Below are positions 44,345 to 52,088 of a stretch of DNA of 64,000 bases, piece after piece. The stretch is from Streptomyces antimycoticus (GTDB lineage: Bacteria; Actinomycetota; Actinomycetes; Streptomycetales; Streptomycetaceae). The notes under the pieces were generated by a model. That model searched no databases, was not told the origin of the DNA, and saw only the letters and a list, made by a program, of their open reading frames with translations. Every line of letters starts with the position of its first letter. Within the stretch, counting starts at the first letter, position 1. A program made the translations under genes and the position numbers. Where the stretch lies: assembly GCF_005405925.1 (NCBI RefSeq), contig NZ_BJHV01000001.1:9548001-9612000 (forward strand), written 5' to 3'.

Positions 44345-45277
44345 TCAGGTGGCGTCGACGTCCAGTACGATCCGGCCGCGGGCGCGGCTGTCCGCGTGGA
44401 GCATCCGCCAGGCGTCGGCGGCCTGCTCCAGCGGGAAGGAGCGCTTCACGGGGACGGCCAACTTCCCTGACTCGGCGAGCGCAGCCACCTCCGTCAGTTC
44501 GTCGGCGTTCGCGCGTGCCCACACCAATTGGCCACCCTGTTCGGGAGCGGTGATGTCGGCCACGGAGGCGACCCGCGCGGGATCCTTCAAGACCTTCCGC
44601 GAGACGGCCACCGCGCCCCCGCCGTAGAAGTCGAGCGCCGCGTCGACGCCCTCTGGCGCGAGCTCGCGCACCCGCTCGGCCAGTCCTTCTCCGTAGGTGA
44701 TCGGTGTGGCGCCGAGTTCACGCAGGTAATCGTGGTTGCGCTCGCTGGCGGTGCCGATGACGTGTGCGCCCCGGGTGGCGGCGATCTGCACGGCGAGCGT
44801 GCCGACCCCACCGGCGGCCCCGTGGATCAGGACGGTGTCGCTCTCGCCGATGTTGATGCGTTTGATGGCCTGGTAAGCCGTCAGCCCGTTCAGCGGCAGA
44901 CACGCCGAATGCAGCCAGTCCCAGGACGCCGGCTTGCGTGCCAGAGTGCGGGCCGGGGCTGAAACCAGTTCGGCGTAGGTACCGTTCTGCGCCCAGTCCT
45001 TGACGACGAAGCCGATCACCTCGTCGCCGATCTCGAACTCGGTGGCGCCGAAACCGCGAGCCTCAACGACACCGGACATCTCGAAGCCCGGGATGAGGGG
45101 GAAGTGGGTCACCATGATGCCGTCGAGAGTGCCGATGGCGATCTTTTCGTCGCCCGGGTTCACTCCGGCCGCCTTGACCCGGACAAGGAACTCCCCGGGC
45201 GCGACGGCCGGTGTCGGCTGTTCCGTGAGCTCCAGGTCGTCCGCGCCGCCGTGACGCGGGAGTGCGATTGCTTTCAT
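44345..45277 (-). CDS. NADP-dependent zinc-free MDR oxidoreductase (quinone-reductase type)
   Basis: This 310-residue protein has ATG 45277 preferred (GAGG upstream; GTG 45283 possible). The GroES-like domain (RVKAAGVNPGDEKI, LIPGFEMSGVV) lacks the zinc cysteines. The Rossmann motif IHGAAGGVGTLAVQIA identifies the quinone oxidoreductase group. It reduces an enone or quinone with NADPH. Within this operon it may reduce a quinone or unsaturated side chain of the aromatic substrate, or recycle a product of the hydroxylase. Confidence 0.88.
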   Translation of the reverse strand: MKAIALPRHGGADDLELTEQPTPAVAPGEFLVRVKAAGVNPGDEKIAIGTLDGIMVTHFPLIPGFEMSGVVEARGFGATEFEIGDEVIGFVVKDWAQNGTYAELVSAPARTLARKPASWDWLHSACLPLNGLTAYQAIKRINIGESDTVLIHGAAGGVGTLAVQIAATRGAHVIGTASERNHDYLRELGATPITYGEGLAERVRELAPEGVDAALDFYGGGAVAVSRKVLKDPARVASVADITAPEQGGQLVWARANADELTEVAALAESGKLAVPVKRSFPLEQAADAWRMLHADSRARGRIVLDVDAT

Positions 45278-45331
45278 GGTCACCTCAATGGTCTTGTCGG
45301 CTGTGGGGAGTTGGATGTGTGGTGGCTTGGG

Positions 45332-46414
45332 TCACGCGCGGCCGAGCTGGGCGCGGAACCAGTCACAGACAAACTCCGTGCGTTCGGCCGAGTGGTTGTA
45401 CATGGTGTGGTCGCCGTCGTCCCAAACCCGCAGGGTGGGATGCGCCGACAGGTCGAGGAACACCTTCTGCTGGTCGAGGCTGACCAGCGGGTCGTTGCCG
45501 CCGTGCAGCACGAGCATCGCGGCGCTCGTGCGCTCGACCGCCGGGTCGAGCCACAGGGTGCGGAAGACGGCCGCGGCTTCGTCGTCGGTGTCGACGCCCA
45601 GGAGCGCCCGCGATTGTTCGCGTGCGGTCCGGAACGGCAGTGGCTCCGGCTTCGCGGTGGCCCCGTTGACGCAGCACGCGCCGAAACGGCTGTCGTGCAC
45701 CGCGGCACGGGCGGCGAGCAGTCCACCGAAGCTGTTTCCCCACACCCCGTACCGGCCGCCGTAGCCGGTACGGGCACGCACGGCGTCGAGGGCAGCGCTG
45801 AAGGCTCGGTCGACGTTCCCGTCGAGGTGGAGTCCGCCGGCCATGCGCGTATCGCCCTGGCCCGGTGCCTCGAGCAGGACAGCGGACAGTCCCCGCCGGG
45901 CCAGGGCTTCGGCCTGCTGATGAAAGGCCGGGCCCCAACCGCTCTGCCCGCCGACAATGACCACCGTGGGGGCAGGGCGATCGCCGGAGCGACTAACGAA
46001 CCAGGCGGTGCAGTGGCTCTGCCGGAACGGGATCGACAGCCGTTCCACGCGCAACTCGGTGTCGAGCTCGGCCGCGGCCTGGTAGGCCCGGGTGAGCCGG
46101 ACGTAGAGCGCGCGTTTGACCGGGTGGTCGGTGTTGAAGGCCATCTGCGCGAAGATCAGGGAGGCTGTTGCCCGGCGATAGCACGCGACCGCGGTCTCGA
46201 CATCACCGCGGTCGGCGGCCGCCTCCGCGCGGGTCAACTGCGTCTCGGCCAGGCGAGTCGCGACTTCGTGCCACGGTTCCGAGACGGCCGCATTGGCCAG
46301 GTGGACGGCGTCCCCGTGGTCCATGCCGTAATCGAGCATTCGGGACATCGGCATGGCACGCAGCAACGCGGCCCGAAGCTTGGCCGGGTCCTCCGCCGAT
46401 ACGGGAGCGTCCAT
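45332..46414 (-). CDS. Alpha/beta-hydrolase of the DHPON hydrolase/FrsA type
   Basis: This 360-residue protein has its ATG 46414 sharing a base with the upstream stop (TGATG). About 130 helical residues (ETAVACYRRATASLIFAQ, ALYVRLTRAYQAAAEL) precede the catalytic domain: VIVGGQSGWG, nucleophile GVWGNSFGGLLAAR, acid GGNDPLVS, His DDGDHTMYNHS. This layout is that of 2,6-dihydroxypseudooxynicotine hydrolase, a C-C bond hydrolase of nicotine catabolism, and of FrsA-like esterases. It is the second hydrolase of the operon and probably splits a side chain from a dihydroxylated ring. That role is inferred. Confidence 0.83.
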   Translation of the reverse strand: MDAPVSAEDPAKLRAALLRAMPMSRMLDYGMDHGDAVHLANAAVSEPWHEVATRLAETQLTRAEAAADRGDVETAVACYRRATASLIFAQMAFNTDHPVKRALYVRLTRAYQAAAELDTELRVERLSIPFRQSHCTAWFVSRSGDRPAPTVVIVGGQSGWGPAFHQQAEALARRGLSAVLLEAPGQGDTRMAGGLHLDGNVDRAFSAALDAVRARTGYGGRYGVWGNSFGGLLAARAAVHDSRFGACCVNGATAKPEPLPFRTAREQSRALLGVDTDDEAAAVFRTLWLDPAVERTSAAMLVLHGGNDPLVSLDQQKVFLDLSAHPTLRVWDDGDHTMYNHSAERTEFVCDWFRAQLGRA

Positions 46415-47397
46415 CAGCGCGCGGCTCCGTCGGTGAATCGCGGTCGTGTTCCGTCCTCCTGCCCTGTCGCGCCCCGGGTTCGCAACGGAATGACCGGCGC
46501 CGCCTCGGTGACGGTATTGCGCAATTGGCCGAGACCTTCGATCGCCGCGACGACCTCGTCGCCCGGCCGCAACCAGGGGTAGGTCGTCGAGTCGTGAGTG
46601 CGGGAGAGCTCCAGGACGCAGCCGGTGCCGCAGGTGCCGGAGCCGATCACATCGCCGGGCCTCACTTCGGCGCCGCGGGAGGCGTAGGCGATCATCTCGC
46701 CGAACGACCAGTGGATGTCTGACCACAGGGCGCGGGAGTAGGGGACGCCGTTGACCGTGCAGGTCATTTCGAGACGGTATCCGTTGCCCTCGCGGAAGTC
46801 GGCGATCTCGTCCGGGGTCACGAAGTACGGGCCGAGGCTCGTCGCGGTGTCCTTGCCCTTCACCGGTCCCATCGACAGCTTCATCTCGCGCTGCTGAACG
46901 TCCCGGCCGCTCCAGTCGTTGAGCACGCAGTAACCGGCGATGGCGTGTTCGGCGTCCTTGGCGGTCAGGTCGCGGCCGCCGTGCCCCACCACGGCGGCGA
47001 CCTCCAGTTCGAAGTCGAAACGCTCCGCACCCGGCGTCATCGGCACCGGCCCGCAGCCCATCACGGCGTAGGGGCTGGAGAAGTAGAAGACCGGCAGCTC
47101 ATACCAGTCCGGTTCCATCTCGAGGCCCCGCCAGGCGCGCCCTGCCCGGACATGCTGTTCGAAGGCGTAGAAGTCGCGGACGGTCGGAGGCGTAGCGATC
47201 GGCGACAGGGGAACGATGTCCGGAAGCGGCACGGTCGCGCCGCGCCGCAGCGCGGTCCGTCCGGCGGTGAGCAACTCGGCCTCGCCAGCCTCGATGAGAG
47301 GCAGCAGGTCTGCCAGACCGTCGACAACCCGGACCAGGTCACCGTCCACCACGCCGACGCGTGAGGACGTGCCGTCCGCGTAGCGAACGTACTTCAC
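46414..47397 (-). CDS. Fumarylacetoacetate hydrolase-family protein
   Basis: This 327-residue protein starts at GTG 47397, behind GGAGG and overlapping the VOC gene stop (GTGA). The metal-binding carboxylates of the FAH fold lie in ERFDFELEVAAVVG (ExE) with the Asp in LNDWSGRDVQ. The catalytic loop follows, SMGPVKGKDTATSLGPYFV, and then GDVIGSGTCGTG. All expected motifs are present. Relatives act as fumarylpyruvate or acylpyruvate hydrolases and 2-keto-4-pentenoate hydratases. It would process the ring-cleavage product to central metabolites. Confidence 0.92.
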   Translation of the reverse strand: MKYVRYADGTSSRVGVVDGDLVRVVDGLADLLPLIEAGEAELLTAGRTALRRGATVPLPDIVPLSPIATPPTVRDFYAFEQHVRAGRAWRGLEMEPDWYELPVFYFSSPYAVMGCGPVPMTPGAERFDFELEVAAVVGHGGRDLTAKDAEHAIAGYCVLNDWSGRDVQQREMKLSMGPVKGKDTATSLGPYFVTPDEIADFREGNGYRLEMTCTVNGVPYSRALWSDIHWSFGEMIAYASRGAEVRPGDVIGSGTCGTGCVLELSRTHDSTTYPWLRPGDEVVAAIEGLGQLRNTVTEAAPVIPLRTRGATGQEDGTRPRFTDGAAR

Positions 47398-47972
47398 TGC
47401 CTCACCTCCTTGGCTGCGGCACCATCGGCTGCCACCGCTTGTTCGCGCGTCCAAGCGCGATAACTCTCCTCGGTGAAACCCGTCGCGCCGTGGCGCTCGA
47501 CCGAAGCCCGGATGGCGTCCAGAAGCTCCTCGGGATCGGTCTCGATGTCGATGTGCTCGACGAAGGGCTGTCGTGCCACGAGCCCGGTCCGCCAGTAGAC
47601 CTCACACCGGTTGCCCTCCGGATCGTAGAAGTAGACGCCGACGGCGTTGCCGTGCGAGACGATCATGTCGAGCCGGACGTCGTGCGCCCGGAAACGCCGA
47701 TGGAAGCCGAGGACGTCCTCGAAGCGTGCGCACCGGAACGACACCTGCTGGATGAGTTTGATTCCGACCGGCGCGTCCCGGCCCTCGGCCAGGAGCAGTT
47801 CGTGATGTTCGGTGTCCGGCCGGGCGGACAGGAACCAGATGCCGAGCCGTTCGTCATGGTCGGTGACCGTCAGCCCGAGTACGCCACTGTAGAACGCCAG
47901 CTGCCGACGCACGTCGTGACAGCGCAGGCCCACATGGCCGAGTTCCGCGACGGACGGCGTTGAAGTCGTCAC
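47394..47972 (-). CDS. VOC-family (extradiol-type) dioxygenase
   Basis: This 192-residue protein starts at GTG 47972, behind GGAGGAGC. Two beta-alpha-beta modules of the vicinal-oxygen-chelate fold are seen. Likely ligands are the His in LGHVGLRCHD, the His in TEHHELLL and the Glu in DPEGNRCEVYW, the two-His-one-Glu set of extradiol dioxygenases. It is the first gene of the operon and probably opens the catechol-like product of the flavin hydroxylase with ferrous iron. It is shorter than classical two-domain BphC/MhpB enzymes. Confidence 0.87.
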   Translation of the reverse strand: MTTSTPSVAELGHVGLRCHDVRRQLAFYSGVLGLTVTDHDERLGIWFLSARPDTEHHELLLAEGRDAPVGIKLIQQVSFRCARFEDVLGFHRRFRAHDVRLDMIVSHGNAVGVYFYDPEGNRCEVYWRTGLVARQPFVEHIDIETDPEELLDAIRASVERHGATGFTEESYRAWTREQAVAADGAAAKEVRQ

Positions 47973-48055
47973 GCCGCTCCTCCTGGACAGTGTTCCGCAG
48001 GGCAGATCATGTTCTGTACGGTAACTCGGCTCCGGTAGTGCGTCAATGAAGTTGT

Positions 48056-48091
48056 GTTCTGCTGGGCAGTCGATGCTCTGCTCAGCAGAAC
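48056..48091. promoter_or_regulatory. Inverted repeat GTTCTGCTGGGCAG...CTGCTCAGCAGAAC (likely IclR operator)
   Basis: The 14-base arms have one mismatch and an eight-base spacer, located 84 bases upstream of the catabolic operon's first gene, in the gap shared with the divergent IclR gene. The half-site GTTCTG recurs at 48011. Confidence 0.7.
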
Positions 48092-48300
48092 GAAAGGCGG
48101 GCGGCACATCGGTGGAATGGTGGCCACGGTGGTGACTCCGGCAGGCGGGAAGGACCCCCAAGCCGCTCGTGGAAGTGCCCGGGGGCGGCTCCGGTGCCCC
48201 GGCGGCGCCGTGGCGCGCCGCCAACACGGCTGCGGACTGATTCGCGAGATCCGCCGAGACGCCGAGAGGGACCTGCGGCTATTCTGTCTGGCGAAATGCG

Positions 48301-48316
48301 GTTCTATCACCAGAAC
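48301..48316. promoter_or_regulatory. Second GTTCT-atcacc-AGAAC site near the IclR start
   Basis: The five-base arms repeat the GTTCT/AGAAC core of the 48056 site and lie 39 bases before the IclR start, suiting autoregulation. The rest of 47973-48354 holds no convincing gene. Confidence 0.5.
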
Positions 48317-48354
48317 AGCCGCAGTGACGACGGCGAGACGGAGGGGTTGTGGCA

Positions 48355-49107
48355 GTGTCGGCCGCCTACCCGGTGGAATCGATCGACAACGCGGCGCGGA
48401 TCCTGCTGATGCTGGTGGACAAGCCGTCGTTGCGAGTCGCAGACGTGTCCGCCGAGCTGGGGGTGGCCAGGTCGACCGCTCATCGGATGCTGACCACCCT
48501 GCAAGCCCGCGACCTGCTCCGCCAGGACGCCCAGACCAAGGGCTACGGACCCGGGCCCGCCCTGGCCAGGCTCGGCATCGCCGTGATGGGGGCAGTCTCC
48601 CTCCGCGACGAAGCGCGTCTCCTGCTGGAAAAGCTCGTCGAAGAGACCTCCGAGACCGCGCATCTGCTCGTACTGGAAGGCACAGAGACCGTCTTCGTCG
48701 AAGGTGTGGAGAGCCGGCAGGTGATCCGTGCCGGGCTGCGTACCGGGCAGCGAGGCCCGGCGCACGCGTCTGCCGCAGGGAAAGCTCTGCTCGCCGAGCT
48801 TCCCCGCGAAGAGTTGCGACGCCGCTATCCGGGCGCGCGGCTGCGAGGCGGAACCGAGCGCGCGGTAAGCACACGCCGGGCGCTCGAGGCCGAGCTCGAG
48901 AAGGTAAGGGAGACCGGCTACGCCACCAACATGGAGGAAAGCGAATGGGACCTCTGCGCGGTGGCCGCCCCGGTACGGAACCGGCAGGGCGTGGCCTGCG
49001 GTGCGCTGTCTGTATCCGGCCCGGCGAGGCGGGCGGACGCCAAACTCGCCCTCCTCAGCGGCGCTGTCGTCGCCGCCGCCACCGAACTCGGCGCGCGGCT
49101 CGGTTAG
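48355..49107 (+). CDS. IclR-family regulator of the catabolic operon
   Basis: GTG 48355 is preferred over 48349 because GAGGGG then has eight-base spacing. The roughly 250-residue protein has an N-terminal winged helix (VADVSAELGVARSTAHRMLTTL) and the IclR effector domain with AHASAAGKALLAELP and NMEESEWDLCAVAAPV. The regulator is divergent from the operon and probably senses the aromatic substrate or an intermediate, binding the GTTCTG inverted repeats. It ends 10 bases before insertion-sequence copy B. Confidence 0.92.
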   Translation: MSAAYPVESIDNAARILLMLVDKPSLRVADVSAELGVARSTAHRMLTTLQARDLLRQDAQTKGYGPGPALARLGIAVMGAVSLRDEARLLLEKLVEETSETAHLLVLEGTETVFVEGVESRQVIRAGLRTGQRGPAHASAAGKALLAELPREELRRRYPGARLRGGTERAVSTRRALEAELEKVRETGYATNMEESEWDLCAVAAPVRNRQGVACGALSVSGPARRADAKLALLSGAVVAAATELGARLG

Positions 49108-49117
49108 GGCGCGGACC

Positions 49118-49930
49118 GAGCCCTCCGTCCTGGCGGTGGGTGAGGTTCGAGGGCTGGCTGGTGGACGTGGCGAGGCTCTTGGTAGACGGGTTGGCGACCA
49201 AGAGCAACCGCAACACCGGGAGCCTCCGTGCTTGCGTACCCGTCAGCGATCGACCTGTCCGGCTCGGCCTTACGCTTCCTCGCCCGCCAACTCGCCGTCC
49301 ACCGGCAGCGGATCGGCAGCCTGGCGTCGCCTGACGCCGGGACGGCAGGCCCTCCTTGCCCTCGCCCATCTACGCTGCGGCGACACCTGCACCCGGCTCG
49401 CCGCCGGGTTCGGCATCGGCCTGGCAACCGTGTGCCGCTACGTCCATGAGACCGTCGACGTCCTCGCCGTGCTCGCCGAGAGCCTGCCCGCCGGGATGCG
49501 GCGGGGGGAAGCCGCTGGCGTACGTGATCCTGGACGGGACACTGCTGCCGATCGACCGTATCGCCGCCGACCGGCCGTTCTACTCGGGGAAGCACCAGCG
49601 GCACGGCATGAACATCCAGGTGATCACCGACCCGCTCGGTCGTCTGCCGTGGGCCTCGCCGGCCCTGCCCGGCTCGACGCACGACCTGACCGCCGCCCGC
49701 ACCCACGGCATTCTCGACGCACTGACCAGCGCGGACATCACCTGCTTCGCGGATCGGGGCTATCAGGGCGCCCGCCGCCCTGTTCGCGTTCCCTTCCGCG
49801 GCAGGCGCCTGCGGCGCTGGCAGCGGCGGGCGAACAACGCTCACGCCAAAACCCGCTGCGCCAAGGATTCGGAATCGATAACTCCACGGAAAGCCACGGG
49901 GGCAGGGCGTTCTCATCCAGGGTTGCCCGT
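49118..49930 (+). mobile_element. Insertion sequence copy B, damaged DDE transposase
   Basis: It starts GAGCCCTCCGTCC like copy A but keeps more. The transposase is in three frames: MLAYPSAIDLSGSALRF, then WRRLTPGRQALLALAHL to RYVHETVDVL, then LAYVILDGTLLPIDR, GKHQRHGMNIQV, PGSTHDLTAAR and FADRGYQGA. The DDE aspartates (ILDGT, STHDL) mark an IS5-superfamily enzyme of the HTH-plus-DDE-4 type. The first frame break is shared with copy A, so the damage predates duplication. No matching right terminal repeat of GAGCCC is seen, so the right end is probably lost and the limit near 49930 is approximate. Confidence 0.85.
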
Positions 49931-49961
49931 TGCGGCGTGCCACCCGCCACGCCCGTCCAAG

Positions 49962-50644
49962 TCAGTTCTCGCGGTGGCTTTCGCGGTTCTCCAGGGCGCT
50001 GATGGCGGTCGCGGTGAGGCTGTGCGCGATGTGGTCGCGCATGAGCTTGCCCGCTTCGGCGGCTCGGCCGTCGACGACGAGGGCGACGAGGCGGTGGTGT
50101 TCCTCCAGGTCGCGGGTGCGGGGCTCGTCGCCGGGCGGGAGTTCGAGGCCGAGTCGACGGTAGCGGTCGGACTTGTCCCACAGGTCGTCCAGGAGCCGGA
50201 TGAGGACATCGTTGTGGGAAGCGCGGTACAGGGCTTGGTGGAAGGTGCGGTGTGCGGTGAGTGCTTCCTCGCCCCATTGGCGGGTGACGGGGAGCAGGTT
50301 GTCGACCGCGGCCCGCAGGGCGGCGATGTCCTGGTCGGTGCGGCGCGTGGCGGCCAGTTCGGCGGCTGTGGGGTCCAGCGAGAGGCGCACTTCGAAGAGC
50401 TGGCGGGCCTCGTCGGAGTTCATGGCGGACACGCGGACGTTGCGGTGGGTGTCGACGTCGAGCAGGCCCTCGCTGCTGAGCCGGCGGATTGCCTCCCGCA
50501 GGGGGTGATGCTCATGCTGAGGGACTCGGCCAGGTCGTACTGCGCCAGCCGTGAGCCTGCCGGGAGGTTGCCGGAGAGGATCTGCCGGCGGAGCTCGGCG
50601 TAGGCAAGGTCGCTTTTGCTCAGGAAGAGGTTGGGGCTTGCCAT
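49962..50644 (-). pseudogene. GntR/FCD-family regulator, frameshifted
   Basis: It starts at ATG 50644: MASPNLFLSKSDLAYAELRR, ILSGNLPAGSRLAQYDLAESL, a GntR winged helix. At a five-G run (50501-50505) the frame breaks in the middle of the recognition helix. One extra base gives SITPLREAIRRLSSEGLL and the complete FCD domain (FEVRLSLDPTAAELAA, HRTFHQALYRASHN, RDHIAHSL) to the stop at 49962. If the break is real the DNA-binding domain is lost; if it is a sequencing error this is a normal regulator. It is divergent from the tartrate dehydratase gene and surely its regulator. Confidence 0.85.
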
Positions 50645-50731
50645 CGCGTCCGGCGTTTCCTTTCCCCGTGGCGTCGTGGTCCAGCTCTTGACAGCGGCTG
50701 CTCGGGCACCTGACTCTATCACCGCTCACAA

Positions 50732-50739
50732 CTTATAAG
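50732..50739. promoter_or_regulatory. CTTATAAG palindrome in the GntR/tarD divergent promoter
   Basis: This AT-rich eight-base palindrome is flanked by CTCA and TGAG, 20 bases before the dehydratase start. It is plausible as a GntR-family operator or as part of the promoter. Confidence 0.4.
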
Positions 50740-50758
50740 ATATGAGAAAGGCGCTCGC

Positions 50759-51925
50759 ATGAAGATCACCGCTGCCTACGAGGGCGTCGTCCCGATCCGC
50801 TCCTCGATCCGCAATGCCTGGATCGACTTCAGCGCGATGGACTGCTCGATCGTGGCGATCGTCAGCGACGTCATCCGTGACGGGAAGCCGGTCGTGGGCT
50901 ACGGCTTCAACTCCAACGGCCGCTACAGCGCGGGCGAGATCCTGCGCCGCCGCATCCTGCCGCGGCTGATGGACGCCGAGCCCGGCAGCCTGCTGGATGA
51001 GCGGGGTGAGCTGGATCCCACCAAGGCGTGGGAGGTGATGATGCGCAACGAGAAGCCCGGCGGCCACGGCGAGCGCTCGGTCGCCGTCGGTGTCGTGGAC
51101 ATGGCCCTGTTCGACCTCGCCTCGAAGATCGCGGGCCGGCCGCTGTACCGCTGGCTGTCCGAGCGTTACGGCGACGGGCAGCCCGACGACTCCGTCTTCG
51201 TCTACGCCGCCGGCGGCTACTACGCGCCCGGCAAGACCCTGGCCGATCTGCGGGACGAGATGCGCGGCTTCCTCGACCTGGGCTACGACGTGGTCAAGAT
51301 GAAGATCGGCGGCGCTGATCTGCCCGAGGACCTGCGGCGCATCGAGGCTGTCCTGGACGTCCTGGACGGCGACGGCTCGCGGCTGGCCGTCGATGTCAAC
51401 GGCCGTTTCGACCTGGCCACCGCCCTGGAGTACGGGCGGGCCATCGAGCCGTACGGCCTGTTCTGGTACGAGGAGATCGGCGACCCGCTGGACTACCGGC
51501 TCAACGCGGTGGTGGCCGAGCACTACACCGGCCGGATCGCCACCGGCGAGAACCTCTTCTCCCTCCAGGACGCCCGCAACCTGATCCGCTACGGCGGTCT
51601 GCGCCCGGACCGTGATGTCATCCAGGTCGACCCGGCGCTGAGCTACGGGCTCACGGAGTATCTGCGCGTCCAGGACATGCTGCGCGACCACGGGTGGTCC
51701 TCGCGCCGCTGCATCCCGCACGGTGGGCACCAGTTCTCCCTGCACATCGCCGCCGCACTCAAGCTCGGCGGCAACGAGTCCTACCCGGGAGAGTTCCAGC
51801 CCACCGGTGGCTTCGCCGACGACGCCGTCGTCGAGAAGAGCCGGGTGGGCCTCACCGAGACCCCCGGTATCGGCTTCGAGGGCAAGGCCGCCTTCTACAA
51901 GGTGCTGCGCGACCTGCACGTCTGA
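50759..51925 (+). CDS. tarD: D(-)-tartrate dehydratase, enolase superfamily
   Basis: This 388-residue protein starts at ATG 50759, with GAGAAAGG upstream. The enolase-superfamily barrel residues are present: KMKIGG (Kx K base), DVNGR, YEEIGDP, ATGENLF for metal ligands, and PHGGHQ for the His base. The stretches SSIRNAWIDFSAM, GYGFNSNGRYSAGE, NEKPGGHGERSVAVG and VFVYAAGGYY match the characterised Bradyrhizobium D-tartrate dehydratase as I remember it, including the N-terminal specificity loop. It removes water from D-tartrate to give oxaloacetate. The neighbouring DctA-like symporter supports this role. Confidence 0.88.
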   Translation: MKITAAYEGVVPIRSSIRNAWIDFSAMDCSIVAIVSDVIRDGKPVVGYGFNSNGRYSAGEILRRRILPRLMDAEPGSLLDERGELDPTKAWEVMMRNEKPGGHGERSVAVGVVDMALFDLASKIAGRPLYRWLSERYGDGQPDDSVFVYAAGGYYAPGKTLADLRDEMRGFLDLGYDVVKMKIGGADLPEDLRRIEAVLDVLDGDGSRLAVDVNGRFDLATALEYGRAIEPYGLFWYEEIGDPLDYRLNAVVAEHYTGRIATGENLFSLQDARNLIRYGGLRPDRDVIQVDPALSYGLTEYLRVQDMLRDHGWSSRRCIPHGGHQFSLHIAAALKLGGNESYPGEFQPTGGFADDAVVEKSRVGLTETPGIGFEGKAAFYKVLRDLHV

Positions 51926-52088
51926 GCCCGCGCTCCGGGCCCGCCCCTCGTCGGGCCCCGATCACACCACCGGCGCACAGCTCCGGCCACGCGCCACGCA
52001 CGTAACCGGGGACGCGGCCCGCTTCGCCTCCCCGGCATCCCCACGGGACAGGGACCGTTCAAGATCGTCGTGCAAGGGAGCACCAACG

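Noticed and set aside
48054..48348. Small plus-strand gene between the VOC and IclR genes
   Set aside because: No ribosome site, Arg/Gly-rich composition, and the region is occupied by operator-like dyads.
41332..49930. An active composite transposon
   Set aside because: Copy A lacks its catalytic half, copy B is frameshifted and its right end is not found, and no outer target duplication could be recognised.
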